Assembly (NCBI GenBank): GCA_011317545.1
Contig: WUJK01000002.1
Location: 124,001 to 188,000, forward strand
Length of the DNA stretch: 64,000 nt
Source: Coniella vitis
Taxonomy: Eukaryota > Ascomycota > Sordariomycetes > Diaporthales > Schizoparmaceae
Direction: 5' to 3'
The position numbers and the translations under genes are program-made. Shown here piece by piece: positions 35,580 to 48,402 of this stretch; positions within the stretch are counted from its first letter, which is position 1; the number at the start of each line of letters is the position of its first letter. Under the pieces are notes generated by a model. It had not been told where the DNA came from, did no database searches, and was given only the letters and a program-made list of their open reading frames with translations.

Positions 35580-38500
35580 CAATGATGTACGGTATCACCT
35601 CGCAACCTTGTCCCGGCTGGGGAAAGCAGCAGCAATACACGAGCTGGAGCAATCACATGGTCCCTTTTGTGTCAGCTCAGCCTTGCTCCATCGTAGTGAG
35701 TGAGTGAGTGCTCTTCACTTGATATGCTATCGGAGATACGTACGAGGGATACTGGGCCGCATACAAAGAGGCAATCGGCGGCCGCAAGAGTCGGTGAGGA
35801 TTTGGTACCCAGACGGATCGCGCGGTAGAAAGGAGGAAGGCAGCGATCAAGACCAGCTTCGATGCAGCCTCACTGATTGGAAAGGCTCGATTGCAGCGCG
35901 TTGGGCTCAAGCATCATGCAGGGGGTTGGTTGGGTTAATGACGGGACAATACCAAATCTGCCAAAGTGCAGCGAGGTCAGAATTCGCCCAGTATACATAG
36001 CACTACAGCATTAGCTACCTATTCAGTCGACGAGAAGCAAATGATTTATACCATACTAGGCAGCGGAAAAGAGGGCTTGGCTATGCTTGAAGCAATCCTT
36101 TCGATCCTACGGGAGGCTGCGCGAGCGAATAGGCCGGCCCAGCTGGCTGGCGACACGTCCGCTGGCGACACGTCCGCGGGCGACTCGACCATTGGCGATT
36201 GACGCTCCGATACCGTCCTTGTATACACTCAGCGCTGTCCGTACATACATAGGACTGAGCGGCCAGCTGCATACGCATTTGCGAACAAAGCAGGACCTGG
36301 CCGGCTGACAGGGCACCTTGGACGCACTACAAAGCTAGCGGATATACCATGTATGCAATTGTTGCCGTACAATTATACTTGGTAGTATGGAAAGGAGGAC
36401 ATTTCCTGGTAGGCCATAAGCAACAGCGCACAGCCGGCGTGGTTGCAGGATTCGCGCCGTGTTGTTGTTGCTGTTGCCAAGACCGCCCGGAAAGTGGAGC
36501 CGCCCGGGTTTTGTGGATATTCCCGGCTCGGTAAGGTGGCGCACAATCAGTGCCTGGGCGCTGGGCCGGGATTTCCGCGGCCCGCCCTCGCCACTAGCAT
36601 GACTTTGCAAGCGCTAACCTTTCGCTCCGCCGCGTTCTCGAAGTAGATTGGTCTGTCCAGCAGAATCGATGGGCGCACCTTGGCCCTCGTGAAGACCAGC
36701 ATAGTATTTAATCTGGGTTACTGACTTGTGCACCCAGCTCCAGGGCTCATAGCATTATACTATTGTGGTATACGCGTTTCTCGTCATTCAATGGGGCCCT
36801 TGGCAAAGCGCGATGCGGACCGCCCCGACGAAGCTTCTCTCAGAGCCCCGCGACGGTCCACCTTCCCCATCCAGGGCCGCCAGGGGAGGTCTTCCAGGGC
36901 CTCAGTGGTTTGCTTAGCGACTCTCGTCTAAATGCTTATCGCAGCTGCCAGGCCCTATCACGGGTGGCCAGCGACGCCCATAGTTGCCATCTATCAAGAC
37001 GTGTGGTCGGTATCTCCAGCAGTAGCACTATGCATAGTAGAGCCGTAGCGAGAACCGATCCTCCACGGGCAGAGACGTATCTTCGCCGAAAGCCGATTTG
37101 TTGGCTGTCATTCCATGCAGGGACATGGCTTCCCAACGTTTTGCAGTATCAGTCTTTTGCCTACCCATGGACCACCTACTGCATATCGCAACCACGCTTT
37201 TATATGGCTCTGAAACTGGGGGTGGATGCCTTGCTGCGGGCGACGAACACATTTGGTTGTGGCTGGTGGCATCTATCCTTTCTTCTTGATATTGTATTTA
37301 GTTCTACCTTGATCCTCCTTTTTCCACATGTCCTTCATCTTCTCTCCGAAGATGATCAATAGAGGTCAACCTTGGATGTCAACACACACACAACAGCTGC
37401 TTTTTGCTTTGGCGATCAGTGATGTGTACTGTGTACATTCCTGTGATCATGCAAGCCGTATTCTCCAAGCACAACCTGCTACAGACAGAGTACTCTACTA
37501 AGCCCCAAGATCAAACGTTGTGTATGGGTAGGCAAAGAACCTCTTTACATCATTGTTATCTGCGACTAGCAGATACAACTAACTGGCTACAGCATATGCG
37601 TTGCGCCCTTCAGTAGGCCCGCTGCACATAGTAAGAAGGAGCTGCTAAGGCGGTTGACTTGATAATAAAATTAAGGTTAAAATGCTGGGGTTGAAGGGTG
37701 CCGATCACGGCACTTTCTTACATACGTACTTTACATACGACATATCGGCTCGAACCGATGTCTAGAGCGGTCGATTATCCACCAATCAATTCCCACGGAT
37801 TCGTAAAAGGACCGAACACTTTTCGCAGCCGGGTAGCGAGACTAATGAGACAAAAAAATTGGCGAGAGAGACCCATAGTACAAGGGCCAGCCCCCTCCCT
37901 AGTCCTGTAGATGTACGTAGTGCCATGTCCTACTTGTGCATGCGGCTCGCGGATTGGACGTGTCGGTCTGGAGCGGGGTTCCATAACTCCGCACGGTGGA
38001 TGGCGGACACAAGGCTCGGCGATGGAGCATCTTTTAAAGCCGGTCCCGTCAACTCGAGACTGAGTCACTGAATCCTCGTAGCACTATTGATGGGACGAAG
38101 GAAGGGGGGGGGAAAGACCAGTCACATTACTTCCTACCTTTTTATGCCCAGTGATGTGACATGCCCCTGACATTACTAACTCCTGCGTCCGCTGTCCAAA
38201 CGATTGTTGAGCACGCTCGCTAGCTAGATAGGGTATTCCACAATTCAAATCCTGCCAGCTTGTTCGGTGAGCGGTCGACGCAGACTACAAGTCGAGGTCC
38301 ACAAACGAGTGATCCCCAGCAGCCAGGTAGCACGAAACACGGATAAGGGCCTATGGGAATGCGTGTGGGATAAAAATGTCCCTTGCCTTCTTTCACCTGA
38401 GGTTTACCGCCTATCTGGTGAATTAGAATGGCCAAAAATTCCCAACTACCAGTGCATATGCTGCCAGCTATACTATGTAGTAGCGCAGATACGTTCTGGC

Positions 38501-38853
38501 CCACCACCAGTTGACTTCTACAATTACACATAAACACAGACAACAAGAAAGAGATCAAAGATGAGTATTGTCTATATCGGCCTCAATTATTCAATATATA
38601 TATATATATAATGTACATGCATTTATACCGTTGCTCCCAGTCAACATTCCAAATTTTTCCAATAGTCCTATCGACGTCATTTGATGCCCATCGTAATGCA
38701 ATGTATACTTTCTTCTTGTCCTCTGCACATTCGCCGTATTCCTCTCTGCAGCGAGGCCAAGTATTCTGTGTGAGTATGCATGTGGCGTAGCCCAGATCCT
38801 GGGTGATACAATGCGTCTATTCTCGTTACATCTCTCCCTGGTTTGTGGCGACC
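35580..38853. other. 3.3-kb gene-poor region
   Basis: No supported gene. Open frames up to about 200 codons (36763-37362) show low-complexity composition, no family motif and no good start context. Small features are a 15-nt unit repeated about twice (CTGGCGACACGTCCG, near 36146-36178), a CA run near 37.38 kb, a TA run near 38.60 kb and TACTATGTA at 38471. It probably carries the promoter of the Zn2Cys6 gene on its left side. Confidence 0.5.
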
Positions 38854-40372
38854 TCAAACCTTCCAGGTGTTCTTCATCTTGGCCAGCACCGTAGCTGACC
38901 AGGCGAGAAATACGCTGCCGAGAACAGCAGAGACACCGGTAAATATCTGCAGGCCGGAAAAGTCGTCGTCGTGCTGGCGGCCCAGGATTGCGCCCATGAT
39001 GGGAAGGCCAGTGAGTGATCTACACTATTATCAGAACCAAGGCTGCACAAACATCCAGGAGGGACATAAACACCCCCCCCCCCGAAAAAAAGGAACACTT
39101 ACCCAACACCAATGACTGTCTGGAAGGTGCCGAATCGCTGGCCAATGGTGTCTAGAGTGCCGGTCTTGGCCACACACGGCATGACCAGAGAGACAACGGC
39201 ACCGCTGACGAAACCAAAGACGATGGCAAAAACGATGATGCCGGCATGAGATGGGTGGTAGTTAAAGGGCAGCCACAGTGCCAGGATTGAAACACCGGTA
39301 GCTGCAGAGCAAAGCGTGAGCACGTTGAAGTGGCCATATTTGTCACCAAAATAAGCAGGGATAATTCTGCCGGGAACCGAAGCGGCGTTGACAATCGAAA
39401 TCAGATAGAAGGCCAGCGATGAGTCAAAGCCGGCGTTCTGGCCCATGAGGGAGATGAAGTCAAAGGGTCCCCAGAGACCCCACCAGGTCAGGAAGGCACC
39501 GATGCAGTAGAGGAGGAAGAGCTTCTGCTTGAACAAATACGGATGGAACCATTTGAAGTTGGGGTCCCAAGGCTTGCGTGGCAGACGGGGGCGAACCAGG
39601 GCGCAGGCAACGACGAGGCAGATGGCGATGAGGAGCATGGTGTAGCGAACCGCGCCCGCCAAACCAATCTTCTCCGTCAGCCGGTTCAGCATGACGGGGA
39701 ACACCACACCGCCGACACTGCTCCCGGAGCTCGAGATGCCCGTAGCCAAACCTCGTCGGCGGGCGAACCACTGGCCGACACAGACGAAAGCCGTGGTGAA
39801 AACACCGCCCGCTCCGATGCCAAAGACAAGTCCTTGGGCCAGAATAATTTGGTAATACTTGGTAGACAAGCTAGTCATGCCGAGGCCGAAGATGCAGAGA
39901 GCAGCCGAGGGCCATAGCAGAGGAATTGCCCCATACGTGTCAACGATGCGTCCATAGACGGGGCCTGGCAGCCACATGAGGGAGAGCTGGAGCGCAAAGA
40001 TCCATGAGATATCGGAAGAAGAGTAGCTGCTGAGCGTCGATTCTTGGTACACCGTCTGGAAGACACCAATGCTGCGTGAAACCAGTCAGTATGCGCCGCA
40101 CACATGATGCGTTTGCAAGCAAGCTTCTGGAAGTCGTTCTGCACTTACGCGTTCAAGAAACCAAATGAGCAAAAGAGACAAAGCCAAGCACCGAGTACAC
40201 AGAGCCAGCCTTGCAGGCCCTCCTCTGGTGGAATGTCTGGTGGAGGGGCAGCCTTTGCCTCGACGGCCTTTTCTTCACTATCGACAGCCGTTGCGCCGCC
40301 GGTGCTCTCTGGGGCAGAGTCGACGGGCGCATTGTCCTGGTCGTGGACAGCGGCATCACTGCTGGCAGCCAT
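38854..40372 (-). CDS. MFS transporter, monocarboxylate-porter type
   Basis: Three exons (minus), 40372-40149, 40071-39103 and 39019-38854, give 452 aa. A 45-residue acidic, Ala/Pro-rich cytosolic N-terminus precedes EGLQGWLCVLGAWLCLFCSF, the start of the first helix in the MCT family. Other family marks are FQTVYQE, the GQWFARRRGLATGISSSGSS loop and the NAASVPGRIIPAYFGDKYG loop. Twelve hydrophobic segments are expected. Fungal MCT-like proteins (MCH group) often lie in polyketide clusters and may export the product or import precursors; substrate unknown. It is divergent from the FAD monooxygenase at 41691 across 1.3 kb, which suggests co-regulation. Confidence 0.92.
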
Positions 40373-41690
40373 GAGTGCGATGAATCGAGCCGCGCCTGAC
40401 AGTCTAGATCACGAACAGAGGTGGAATGCCGATAAGGCCTTGCTTGGCACTGCAGAGGAAGAAGACGATTTCAAGTCGGGAAAAGTGTAGGGTACGCGGG
40501 AAGGATGAGAAAGACGACGAGCAAGCTGCAAGACAAGCAAGCGGCTCTCGGGCGCATACATTGCACTGTGGTATTGGGTGGTCAGCAACGGGAAGGATCG
40601 GGAGTTATGCCTTTCAGCAAAATGTTCAGTACTGGTCAAGCAGCCCACCGGGGAGCCCAAGAAAATAATCGCCGGTCGAATGAGGAAGAGGCACCGGCCA
40701 CTATTCAGGCACGTTATTTCCGGGGGTACTTTTAACGAGACCGCGGTGTCCGTCGTGCCCTGTCAGTCACATCCATGTCATGGCCGCCATGCCCGCCAGC
40801 CAACCCGCTTACTATCTCGCAACGCTCCGTGCAACTTCAAGACTCCACGGCTTGCATATCGCATGCATGTGCAGTACATAGTAAGCAGCCAAAGTGCCAT
40901 GCGGCTCAAACGCGGCAGTGGCGCGGATTCTGTGCGGTTACACCAAAATACCGATGTGTATCCTGGCGAAGTACCTCGTAACTACCGCTCATAGTACTGC
41001 AGCATATCCTTCGCTGGCCTCCGCTGTCGGCCAATTCTTTATCTCCCAGCTGCCTCCTACATAGTACTTCTTACGCTTGCGCGCCATTCCACGTCCTGCC
41101 AGTTGCTCTCCTTCGCCAGTGGTAGGCTGAGCCTGGCACGGTTTGTAGGAGAATGTAAATGGAACCCGCCTCCGCAATTCCAAAACATTGACATTGAGCT
41201 GCCCACAGCTCTGGTTCTCTAAGTCGTTCCTGAAAAGTGAGATCCACAGTCATCATTTGCCATAATAGTCAGCTTCAGTGCAAGCACGTTGAGCTTGACT
41301 AACTGGGTATGCTAATCTGTTCTGAGAACTTGGCGGGCCATTGAGGAATCGCTTGGTGATGCTGATAGAGAGAGAAAGAGAGAGAGTCCAGACTGGCATC
41401 CAGTGCCACCGCCATCCAGCTTGATGAATTCGATTGGCATTGTTCTTTCTAGTATAAAAGCGCACTAAATCCTACGACGTGAGATCCGGAGGGGGTGTAT
41501 ATCATGACCGCCATAAGACTTAGCAAACATAGATATAGATCGGTTGAGCTGGACCAGCCTTGATGCTGTTTGCCTACATGCTCTGTTGAATCTCGCCTGC
41601 CCATCTCACTCGACTCACTAAACATATCCCAGGGGCACCAAAGGCTCCATTGCCATACACAGCAAACACAAAGATAGAGGGAGGAATAGC
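40373..41690. promoter_or_regulatory. Divergent promoter region, MFS / FAD monooxygenase
   Basis: About 1.3 kb between divergent starts. No gene supported. Two TACATAGTA copies (40875 and 41058) lie about 180 nt apart in the middle. A GA-rich run lies near 41.37 kb. Confidence 0.45.
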
Positions 41691-43836
41691 ATGCCACTGG
41701 AAATTGTCATCGCGGGTGCTGGGATCAGTGGTCTTTGTACCGCTGTTGCCCTCCACCAAAATGGCCATTCTGTTAAGGTATGTGAGCTTAAATGCGCCGA
41801 ATCTACTCGGAATTCAATGGAGTTCCTATCCTTGGGTCCTCGGTGGTTGTAGAGACCAGTCCTTCTTCAGCTGGTTAGATCCATGATCGCCTCAGATTCG
41901 AGGTTGAGACTTCAATTGAGATTTTATTTCTATCTTGTCCACCGTTGCCACACCGCCCCCTTCTTCTTCCTCTTTTCGAACAATCTGGGCTTATCATGTC
42001 ATATTTCAGGTTTTTGAGAAGTCCAACTTCTCCCGTGAAGTCGAGTCCTCCTTCTTGCTCACGCCCAATGCAATCAAAGTGCTGCTGGCTCTGGGCTTTG
42101 ACTTTGAGAGGGCGCGTGCCGACGAAATGACCTACTTCCAGGTCTTTGACGGCACCACGCTCCAGTCACTCAATCACACCGATGGCAGCCTGCGCGATCC
42201 CCGCGATGAATTTGGCACTCCGCTTTACACGCTCCACCGCAATGACCTGGTCACCGAGCTGCTGCGCCTGGCTGAAGGGCTCGACGTGCGCCTGGGCGCC
42301 AAGGTTGTCGGTGTAGACGAGGCCGAAAGTGCCCTTGTGCTCGAGAATGGCGAAAAGTATCCTGCGGATCTGATTGTTGCGGGCGACGGCCTGCATTCCG
42401 TGCTGAGGGCCACGGTGCTCAAGGACGAGGCAGCTGCGGCGGCGACCCCTAGTGGACTGAATGCCTTCCGCTTCATGATTCCGACCAGCCTGCTGCAGGA
42501 TGACGAGGTGTTCTTGCGACTGCAGAGCGAAGTCAAGGGCAAGGCGAGCTGCCTATTTTGCGACCCGACCAAAATTGAAATGGAGCATCACATCGTGTGG
42601 TTTACCTGTAGGAAGTATGCACAGCAGACCTTTTTGCCTCATGTCACAATCGAGCATGCTTTATGGAAGAGCACAAAGGTTAACGCGCGTCCAGTAAGCA
42701 ACTACAGGTGTTCGTGGGGATTCACGAGAGCGACCGCTCCGACAATCAAGGTGCGCTTCTGGGATTCTCTGACTGCCGGTCTCTTGTTGACCGTGACAAA
42801 AGGTTGAGTATGGGAGCTGACACGGGCCTACAGATCTGAAGGAACTCATGCTGGATGAGTTCAGTCACTATCACCAAGATCTCAAGCATATCATCAGGTC
42901 AGTGAGCACAGTGTACTTTCAGACTCTGGGAACAATCCCATGATACTGACAATGCTCCTCCCTCAGCGTCGCCACTTCAGTTACCGACTGGCCATTGTCT
43001 TATCATGTACCGCTTGACACCTGGCACCGTGGCAGAATCGTCTTGACTGGTGATGCCGCCCACCCAGTGAGTCAGCCTGCGCTTGTTCTCTCCGCCTTCA
43101 AGAACCCTACGTCCTCCGTCTGTCATCCCCAGAGCCCCTACTCACCGCTAGATCTCCCTACAGATGCTGCCGCTCGGTGCCCAGGGTGCGTGTCAGGCAA
43201 TTGAGGATGCTGGAGCTTTGCACGCACTGTTTGGACCCAGCGTCACTGCAGAGGACATTCCCGCGCGCCTGGTCATGTATGAGAAGGTGCGCCGCCTGCG
43301 GGCGTCGCGCACGCAAACCCTTTCCAATGTCCGTCTTGGACGAGAGATGGATGTGTACGAGAAGCTCAAGAAGTACAGTGATCCGCCAGGCTCTTGTAAG
43401 TGGGCTTCTTCCAGCACTCACTCCTCTTGCGGTCTTTTTCTTGGGGTGGTTTTCCGTAAAGTCCACCAGGCTGACTCGCAAAATGCTACAGCCGTACCGA
43501 CTTCGTTCGCAGAAAGATTTGCACACGACTACGGGTAAGTGGATCGATCATCAGTCCTTCCTTATCCATCAGTGCGCGAGAGACAGGCGGGCACGTTTTG
43601 GCAAATGGTCTTGGTTAGTTGGCTGACGAAATGACCGTGCCAGGTTCGACGTATATGCAAAGTGCAGAGAAGTGCTTGCTGCCGCCGACGGGAAACAGTC
43701 ACCAGCCGTGGACGACACGCGGCACCATGCGAGCGAGAGAACCATGAATGGCCAGGCTGTCGGGGATGGGAAGGAAAATGAAGGCGTGGCGATCGACTAC
43801 CACGGGCAGCCACTTGAATCTACTGTGGCAGCCTAG
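41691..43836 (+). CDS. FAD-dependent monooxygenase, salicylate-hydroxylase-like
   Basis: Eight exons, 41691-41777, 42010-42614, 42695-42750, 42834-42897, 42967-43066, 43164-43395, 43492-43534 and 43644-43836, give 459 aa. Splicing was fixed by frame and conservation, for example WFTCRNKQLQVFVGIHESD across intron 2 and SDNQDLKELMLDEF across intron 3. Motifs: GAGISGL (GxGxxG, residues 9-15), the GDGLHS DG motif, and GDAAHPMLPLGAQGACQAIE (GD motif that contacts FAD and holds the active site). Single-component flavin hydroxylases of this group use NAD(P)H and O2 to hydroxylate or dearomatise phenols. Without an N-terminal signal it should be cytosolic. The eight-exon model is intricate and small exon shifts are possible. 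The position in the NR-PKS block suggests an aryl polyketide substrate. Confidence 0.85.
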
Positions 43837-45301
43837 TATGAAGAGGTATAGAAACCAAATACCGCACTTACGAATATCTGGCGATAAATACCGTATGCGG
43901 TGAATGGACTATTCAGTCTTGGGGCGTCAACAGGTTCAATTTGTACCGAAACGCTTCCATTTTGCTACAATGCATAAAATGTACCGTCATAAGCAACCGT
44001 CCATAGTGTCTGTCAGTTTACCAGCGAAGCCAGTACCATCTACGCCTCTAATCTAACTCGTAATTCTCTCCGTACGATAGTATAATACTACCTGCTACAG
44101 TAGCGTGTTGCAGAAGGGCCGGCGTGAGTGCCAGTGCAGGATGACTAACTGCGCCTCTACACCGTCATATAACATAAGTGGGTTCTCTCCTCTTACTGAG
44201 GCTCGGATAGAAGTCGATTTGAATTATCGAGATCGATCCATGGGGTGGACTCATGTAGCGTTGACTTGAGCTGACTAACACAACGTGCCATTCACTATAG
44301 TGGATCTGGCCGGCGTATATATGTGCTCTATATACTAGTGTGAGTATGCATCCAACTGTGACCGCCTGTTTGGCCAGCTATCAGCTTGCTGCAATCCTTC
44401 CAGCTCCACTTTCGGCTTGTTTTGTTAGAAGGAGGAAGGGGAAAGGGGTGGCTGCCCTTCGTTGATAGTACTCTGTAAGTGGAATTAGAGATGCGACAGA
44501 TGGTCATGTCCAAGATAGCCGAGAGCCCGAGGTGTACTAGCCGTCTGCTAAGCCTTACCCTAATGTACATAGTAGATGGGGTCAGAAAAGGAAACCACTC
44601 TTCTACCGTTCACAGTATTCGGGCCAACAATACCAGGTCCTGACTCTAAGAAGGATCGGCAGGGTTTGCGGGTCTTGGATCCTTTGATCCTAGCCTTGGG
44701 GACATTGGGATCCTACGGGACCACAAGGCAACGCATCTGCCGTATGATAATAGTCCTAAACGTTGTAGTGCCTTCCTTCGGTGCATAGGGTGCAGTACCT
44801 TGCTCCCCCAGGCTCTTGGCAGCATGTCCTTGCCGGTGAGCTCGTGTGTATATCATAGAGCTACGAATCGTCCGCCGCACTGGACCCTAGACAGTCATGG
44901 CTGATAACATGAACTGACAATCGTACGAATGGCGGGAAAGGGCCTGCCAAGGGTACTGCCCGAGCTGACTAGTATTTGGAGCCGCATTTGAGATCGTGCC
45001 ATGCACCTTGCAAGATAATAGCCGAGAGCTGATTGGGAAAGTTGTCGGCGGCAGCACCCCGCTCTGGCCCAACGAGCGTCTCTACCTCATGTCTCGTTGT
45101 TTTTTTCGAAGAAGAGCGACGGCGGCATCATTGTGTCGGGCCGCGGCGCACAAGTGTATACATGTATTTGTTATAAATGCGGTTTGGAGCTGCGAAGCAC
45201 CCTGGGTGCTCGAGCCTCTTCTTGTCGATTGTGCCCGCTACGCTCCTTTTTCACGACTTGTTTTATTACTATTATTATTATTTTTTACTATTTCTACCAA
45301 A
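43837..45301. other. Intergenic, no gene seen
   Basis: About 1.5 kb between tandem genes. No coding support. It holds TACATAGTA at 44566 and a pyrimidine-rich, TTATTA-repeat tract just before the next ATG (45.26-45.30 kb), typical of a fungal core promoter/5'-UTR. Confidence 0.45.
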
Positions 45302-46977
45302 ATGATGCTTGATACGGAAACCTTTGTTTTTGACCCGGTGCTCACTCCAGGCTTCGCCCACGCCGACAACTTGACGGAGGAGGGCGCTCGGGCAGTGGAG
45401 GAGTGTCTAAAGGAGAACAACGAGAAATACCATATTTTCTTCACCACAGAAGCGCACATGGGCGTAAGTGCAACCCCACCGATGGAGGAGAGTGAAAAAC
45501 GAAACAAACGGCTTCGCAGCAGCAGCAGCAGCAGCAGAAGCAAGCAAGCACCCAAACTAAAATCGCATTCAGGTTTATTTGCACAATCACATTGCGCATC
45601 ATGATACCACGCTGTGGGCTTTGGGTGCCACACCCGAGGTGTTGAAGTCTCAGCACCGCCGGAATTCCCTATACATGCGGGATTCCATGAAGATCTATCC
45701 AACGGTTGTGGCTGACTTGGAGGACGATTTCGTGTTCCTGAAATGCCTTGGCAAGGAAGAGCACTTTCGTAATTTTGAAGTCTTTTTCATGAAGAAGATC
45801 AAAGAGATTGGTTACGAGGCCGTTTTGCAACGGTATCTGCTGGGGGACAATGAGATCAGTGAGAAAATGATGTGCCACCAGTATATGGGTGAGTAACGAG
45901 CCCGGCAATGACCCACACATCCGCAACATAGGACAAAAAGAAAAAGAAGAAGATGCTCATCAAGGGGACTGCAGGCTACATACACGGGTTGATCCACATG
46001 GGCTTGGGTCTCGAGTTCAAGCAACCACTACTCCTTGCAGAGGGCCTAGCCCAGTCCGCTGTCCACCACGACTGGTGGTACATTGAGTTCCTGACCCATG
46101 CAGAGAAGCTGGCGCGCAAGGGTGAGGAACCGGCGCTGCCGCTCGCGACGCTGATCGACATGATGCGAGCAGATCCCAAGCTCAGCACCGCCTCAAGTTT
46201 GGAGTATCATACGCAGACTCGCAAGCACTCAGGCATCTGGGCCATGGACAAGGAGATGGCTCGCGATGGAGTGTTGGGCAACGCACGGGAAGAGTACTTG
46301 CGACTTGCAGCACGATGGCGGGTTGATCCAGAGGATATCGAAAGGGCCACAGCTGAGCTCATCAACACTGCTGGTATGTCTGATCTTGTAGATCATGCTC
46401 TGATTCTCCTGCTCCGTTAGTCACTACGCTTACTCTTTTTTTTTTTTTTTTTTGAACAGTCTACACCACCGGCGGGGCTCAGCGCGCACCGTATCAATGT
46501 ACTTTCGACTTCTGGCTCCTACACAGCCTGACTTCATGCGTCGGGAATGTCGCCTTTCTCAAGGAAGACTCGATAACCAAGGAGCAGAAGGCGCGCGTCC
46601 TCGAGTACAGCGGCCGCGTCCACATGATGACATATGCCGGTCTGGGCACGCCCCAGCTCAACCTTGATTATTTGTGCTCGCACCGCTCGAAGCTGCCAGA
46701 CCAGACATGGGCGACCGTGTTTGAGCGCGCAACCCGCCATGCTGACGATGGTCATATGGCCAAGATGATTCGCACGACAAAGCTGGCTGAGCAGTTAAGC
46801 AAGCCCTACGACCATCTGCCCGAATTTCGTGTCAAGCAGAACATGTTTCTTACTGCCGGTATCGCGATGATTGATTCAGCCAGCGCCCAGCCCATGACGG
46901 GCACGAAGCACCACGATTTCATTCGCGGCGCCGCTTGGGAGGATGCTTGGAAGAAATATCCCAAGAGAGATTACTAG
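45302..46977 (+). CDS. Questin-oxidase-like protein (DUF4243)
   Basis: Four exons, 45302-45463, 45573-45888, 45975-46373 and 46460-46977, give 464 aa. Family marks of PF14027 (questin oxidase-like; GedK and AflY belong here) are HNHIAHHDTTLWALGA in exon 2, YIHGLIHMGLGLEF at the start of exon 3 (splice G plus GCTAC), and in exon 4 FLLHS-type helices and the C-terminal region with FIRGAAWEDAW. These proteins take part in oxidative ring cleavage of polyketide quinones or xanthones, formally Baeyer-Villiger oxidation, without an obvious flavin motif. None of the standard dinucleotide-binding motifs is present here either. Intron 1 carries an AGC repeat (about 45519-45537) and intron 3 a T-run. 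Tandem with two FAD monooxygenases, so joint oxidation of the NR-PKS product is plausible. The first of two adjacent ATGs was chosen. Confidence 0.87.
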
Positions 46978-48402
46978 ATAGTAGAATAATTACGTGAATC
47001 TTGAGTGCCATTGCATGAGAGTCTAATTTCTGTAGCTAGAAATGCTGTTTGCGATGGCCGAGTTTGTGTGGTGCCACGTGCTGTTCACTACCAGCTTCAG
47101 ATTTTCAGACAATGCTACAATTTGTCCCGGCTTGTCGGGAATGCAGAAGCAGTGGTGTGCTGCCAGTCTCTGCTTTGCGTTATATTCTCGGCTTACAGTA
47201 TGTCTAATCTCGACTGACGATACTCATTTACTACTTGAATGCCTTCAGCTCGCCGTGTCTAGAGCGCCAGGTGCCGTGAGCATTTCAACAACGGCAATGA
47301 AGCTATATGCTGGCAACAAGACTACTACAACGGGAACATGAAAAGTAGAGCTTGCTTCAACGAGAACTAGCAATGAAGTCTTCAATTTACAGGTGTGGCG
47401 TCGACCCAACTGTTGCTGACACTGAGAGGACCTGCACTGCGTAACTTGTTGTGAACAGGATTCGGGCGACATCCGCGCGCTAGAGTCCACTCTGCTTTTC
47501 TCTTTTGTCCGCCGCCTCTTAAGCACCACTTGCCAGCTCTCTTTCTTCCTCTCTATATGATGCTCAAGTGGTATGCCAGGATGACCGTACGTTAATGTGC
47601 ACACGTAGCAGCTCTAGAATCCTGCTATCTCATCCTTCCGGCTGGAAAGATGACCAGGTGCAGCGAGAGGAGAGCCCAGTGCGTCCTGAAGGATTCATGT
47701 TGCATATATGGTAACTTGGTATGGCTCTTGCCTACCATTTTCTTTATACCCTATGTATACAAGCAAGAGTCATCAGAAAACACCCCGAGACGCAAGACGC
47801 AGGGTCCACATACATGCCTTATCGACACTGCCTGTGCTTCAATATCACCGCCGTGGTGTGGTATTCTCCACTATTAAACTCCCCGCTGACGGACAGTAAA
47901 TTAATGTTTATTCTCCAGTTAGGTCAACGGCTCACTTCCAGGGTGAGTCGGATTGCATACCATGATCTCTCCAGCCTGCGCTTTACTTGTGACATATTGA
48001 CCGCCAACGGCAGTAGTCAATTCCTTCAAGGGCCACGATACTAACATGATGTATGCGCCATTGACATGAGTCAAATGCAAGACAAGTGGGAGACTACCTT
48101 GTATCCGAGTTTTCACGTTCAGTAAGACGCCGCGGCAGACGATCCCGGACTGTCAAGCCTTGCAGATGAAAATCGTCGTGGCGTGTAGATAGATCACTGC
48201 AACCTCGCTTTTGGCCGCTGCTTCCCGTCTGATATACGTAAGCGGTTTTCCATCTATTGGAATATTTAGGATTATCAAATACAGCTTGCTGCGCTGTCTT
48301 GTAGCAGAGACCATATTGCCTGTACAGTCACCTGCGGAGTCTTGATTTGGCCGGTTCGAACTTTGAGAAGACGGAATAGAGAGAGACAATAAGGCTTCCG
48401 AC
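46978..48402. other. Intergenic, no gene seen
   Basis: About 1.4 kb between tandem genes. Open frames on both strands are short and without family features. Confidence 0.5.

Noticed and set aside
36146..36178. Short direct repeat that could suggest a CRISPR-like array
   Set aside because: Only about two adjacent copies without spacers, in a eukaryotic genome.
36763..37362. 199-codon open frame between the regulator and the MFS gene
   Set aside because: No recognisable motif, atypical composition and no splice partners; treated as non-coding.
41691..43836. Assignment of this monooxygenase as TropB or SorC
   Set aside because: The N-terminal half (LLTPNAIKVLLALGFD) looks salicylate-hydroxylase-like rather than TropB/SorC-like, so only the broad family is claimed.
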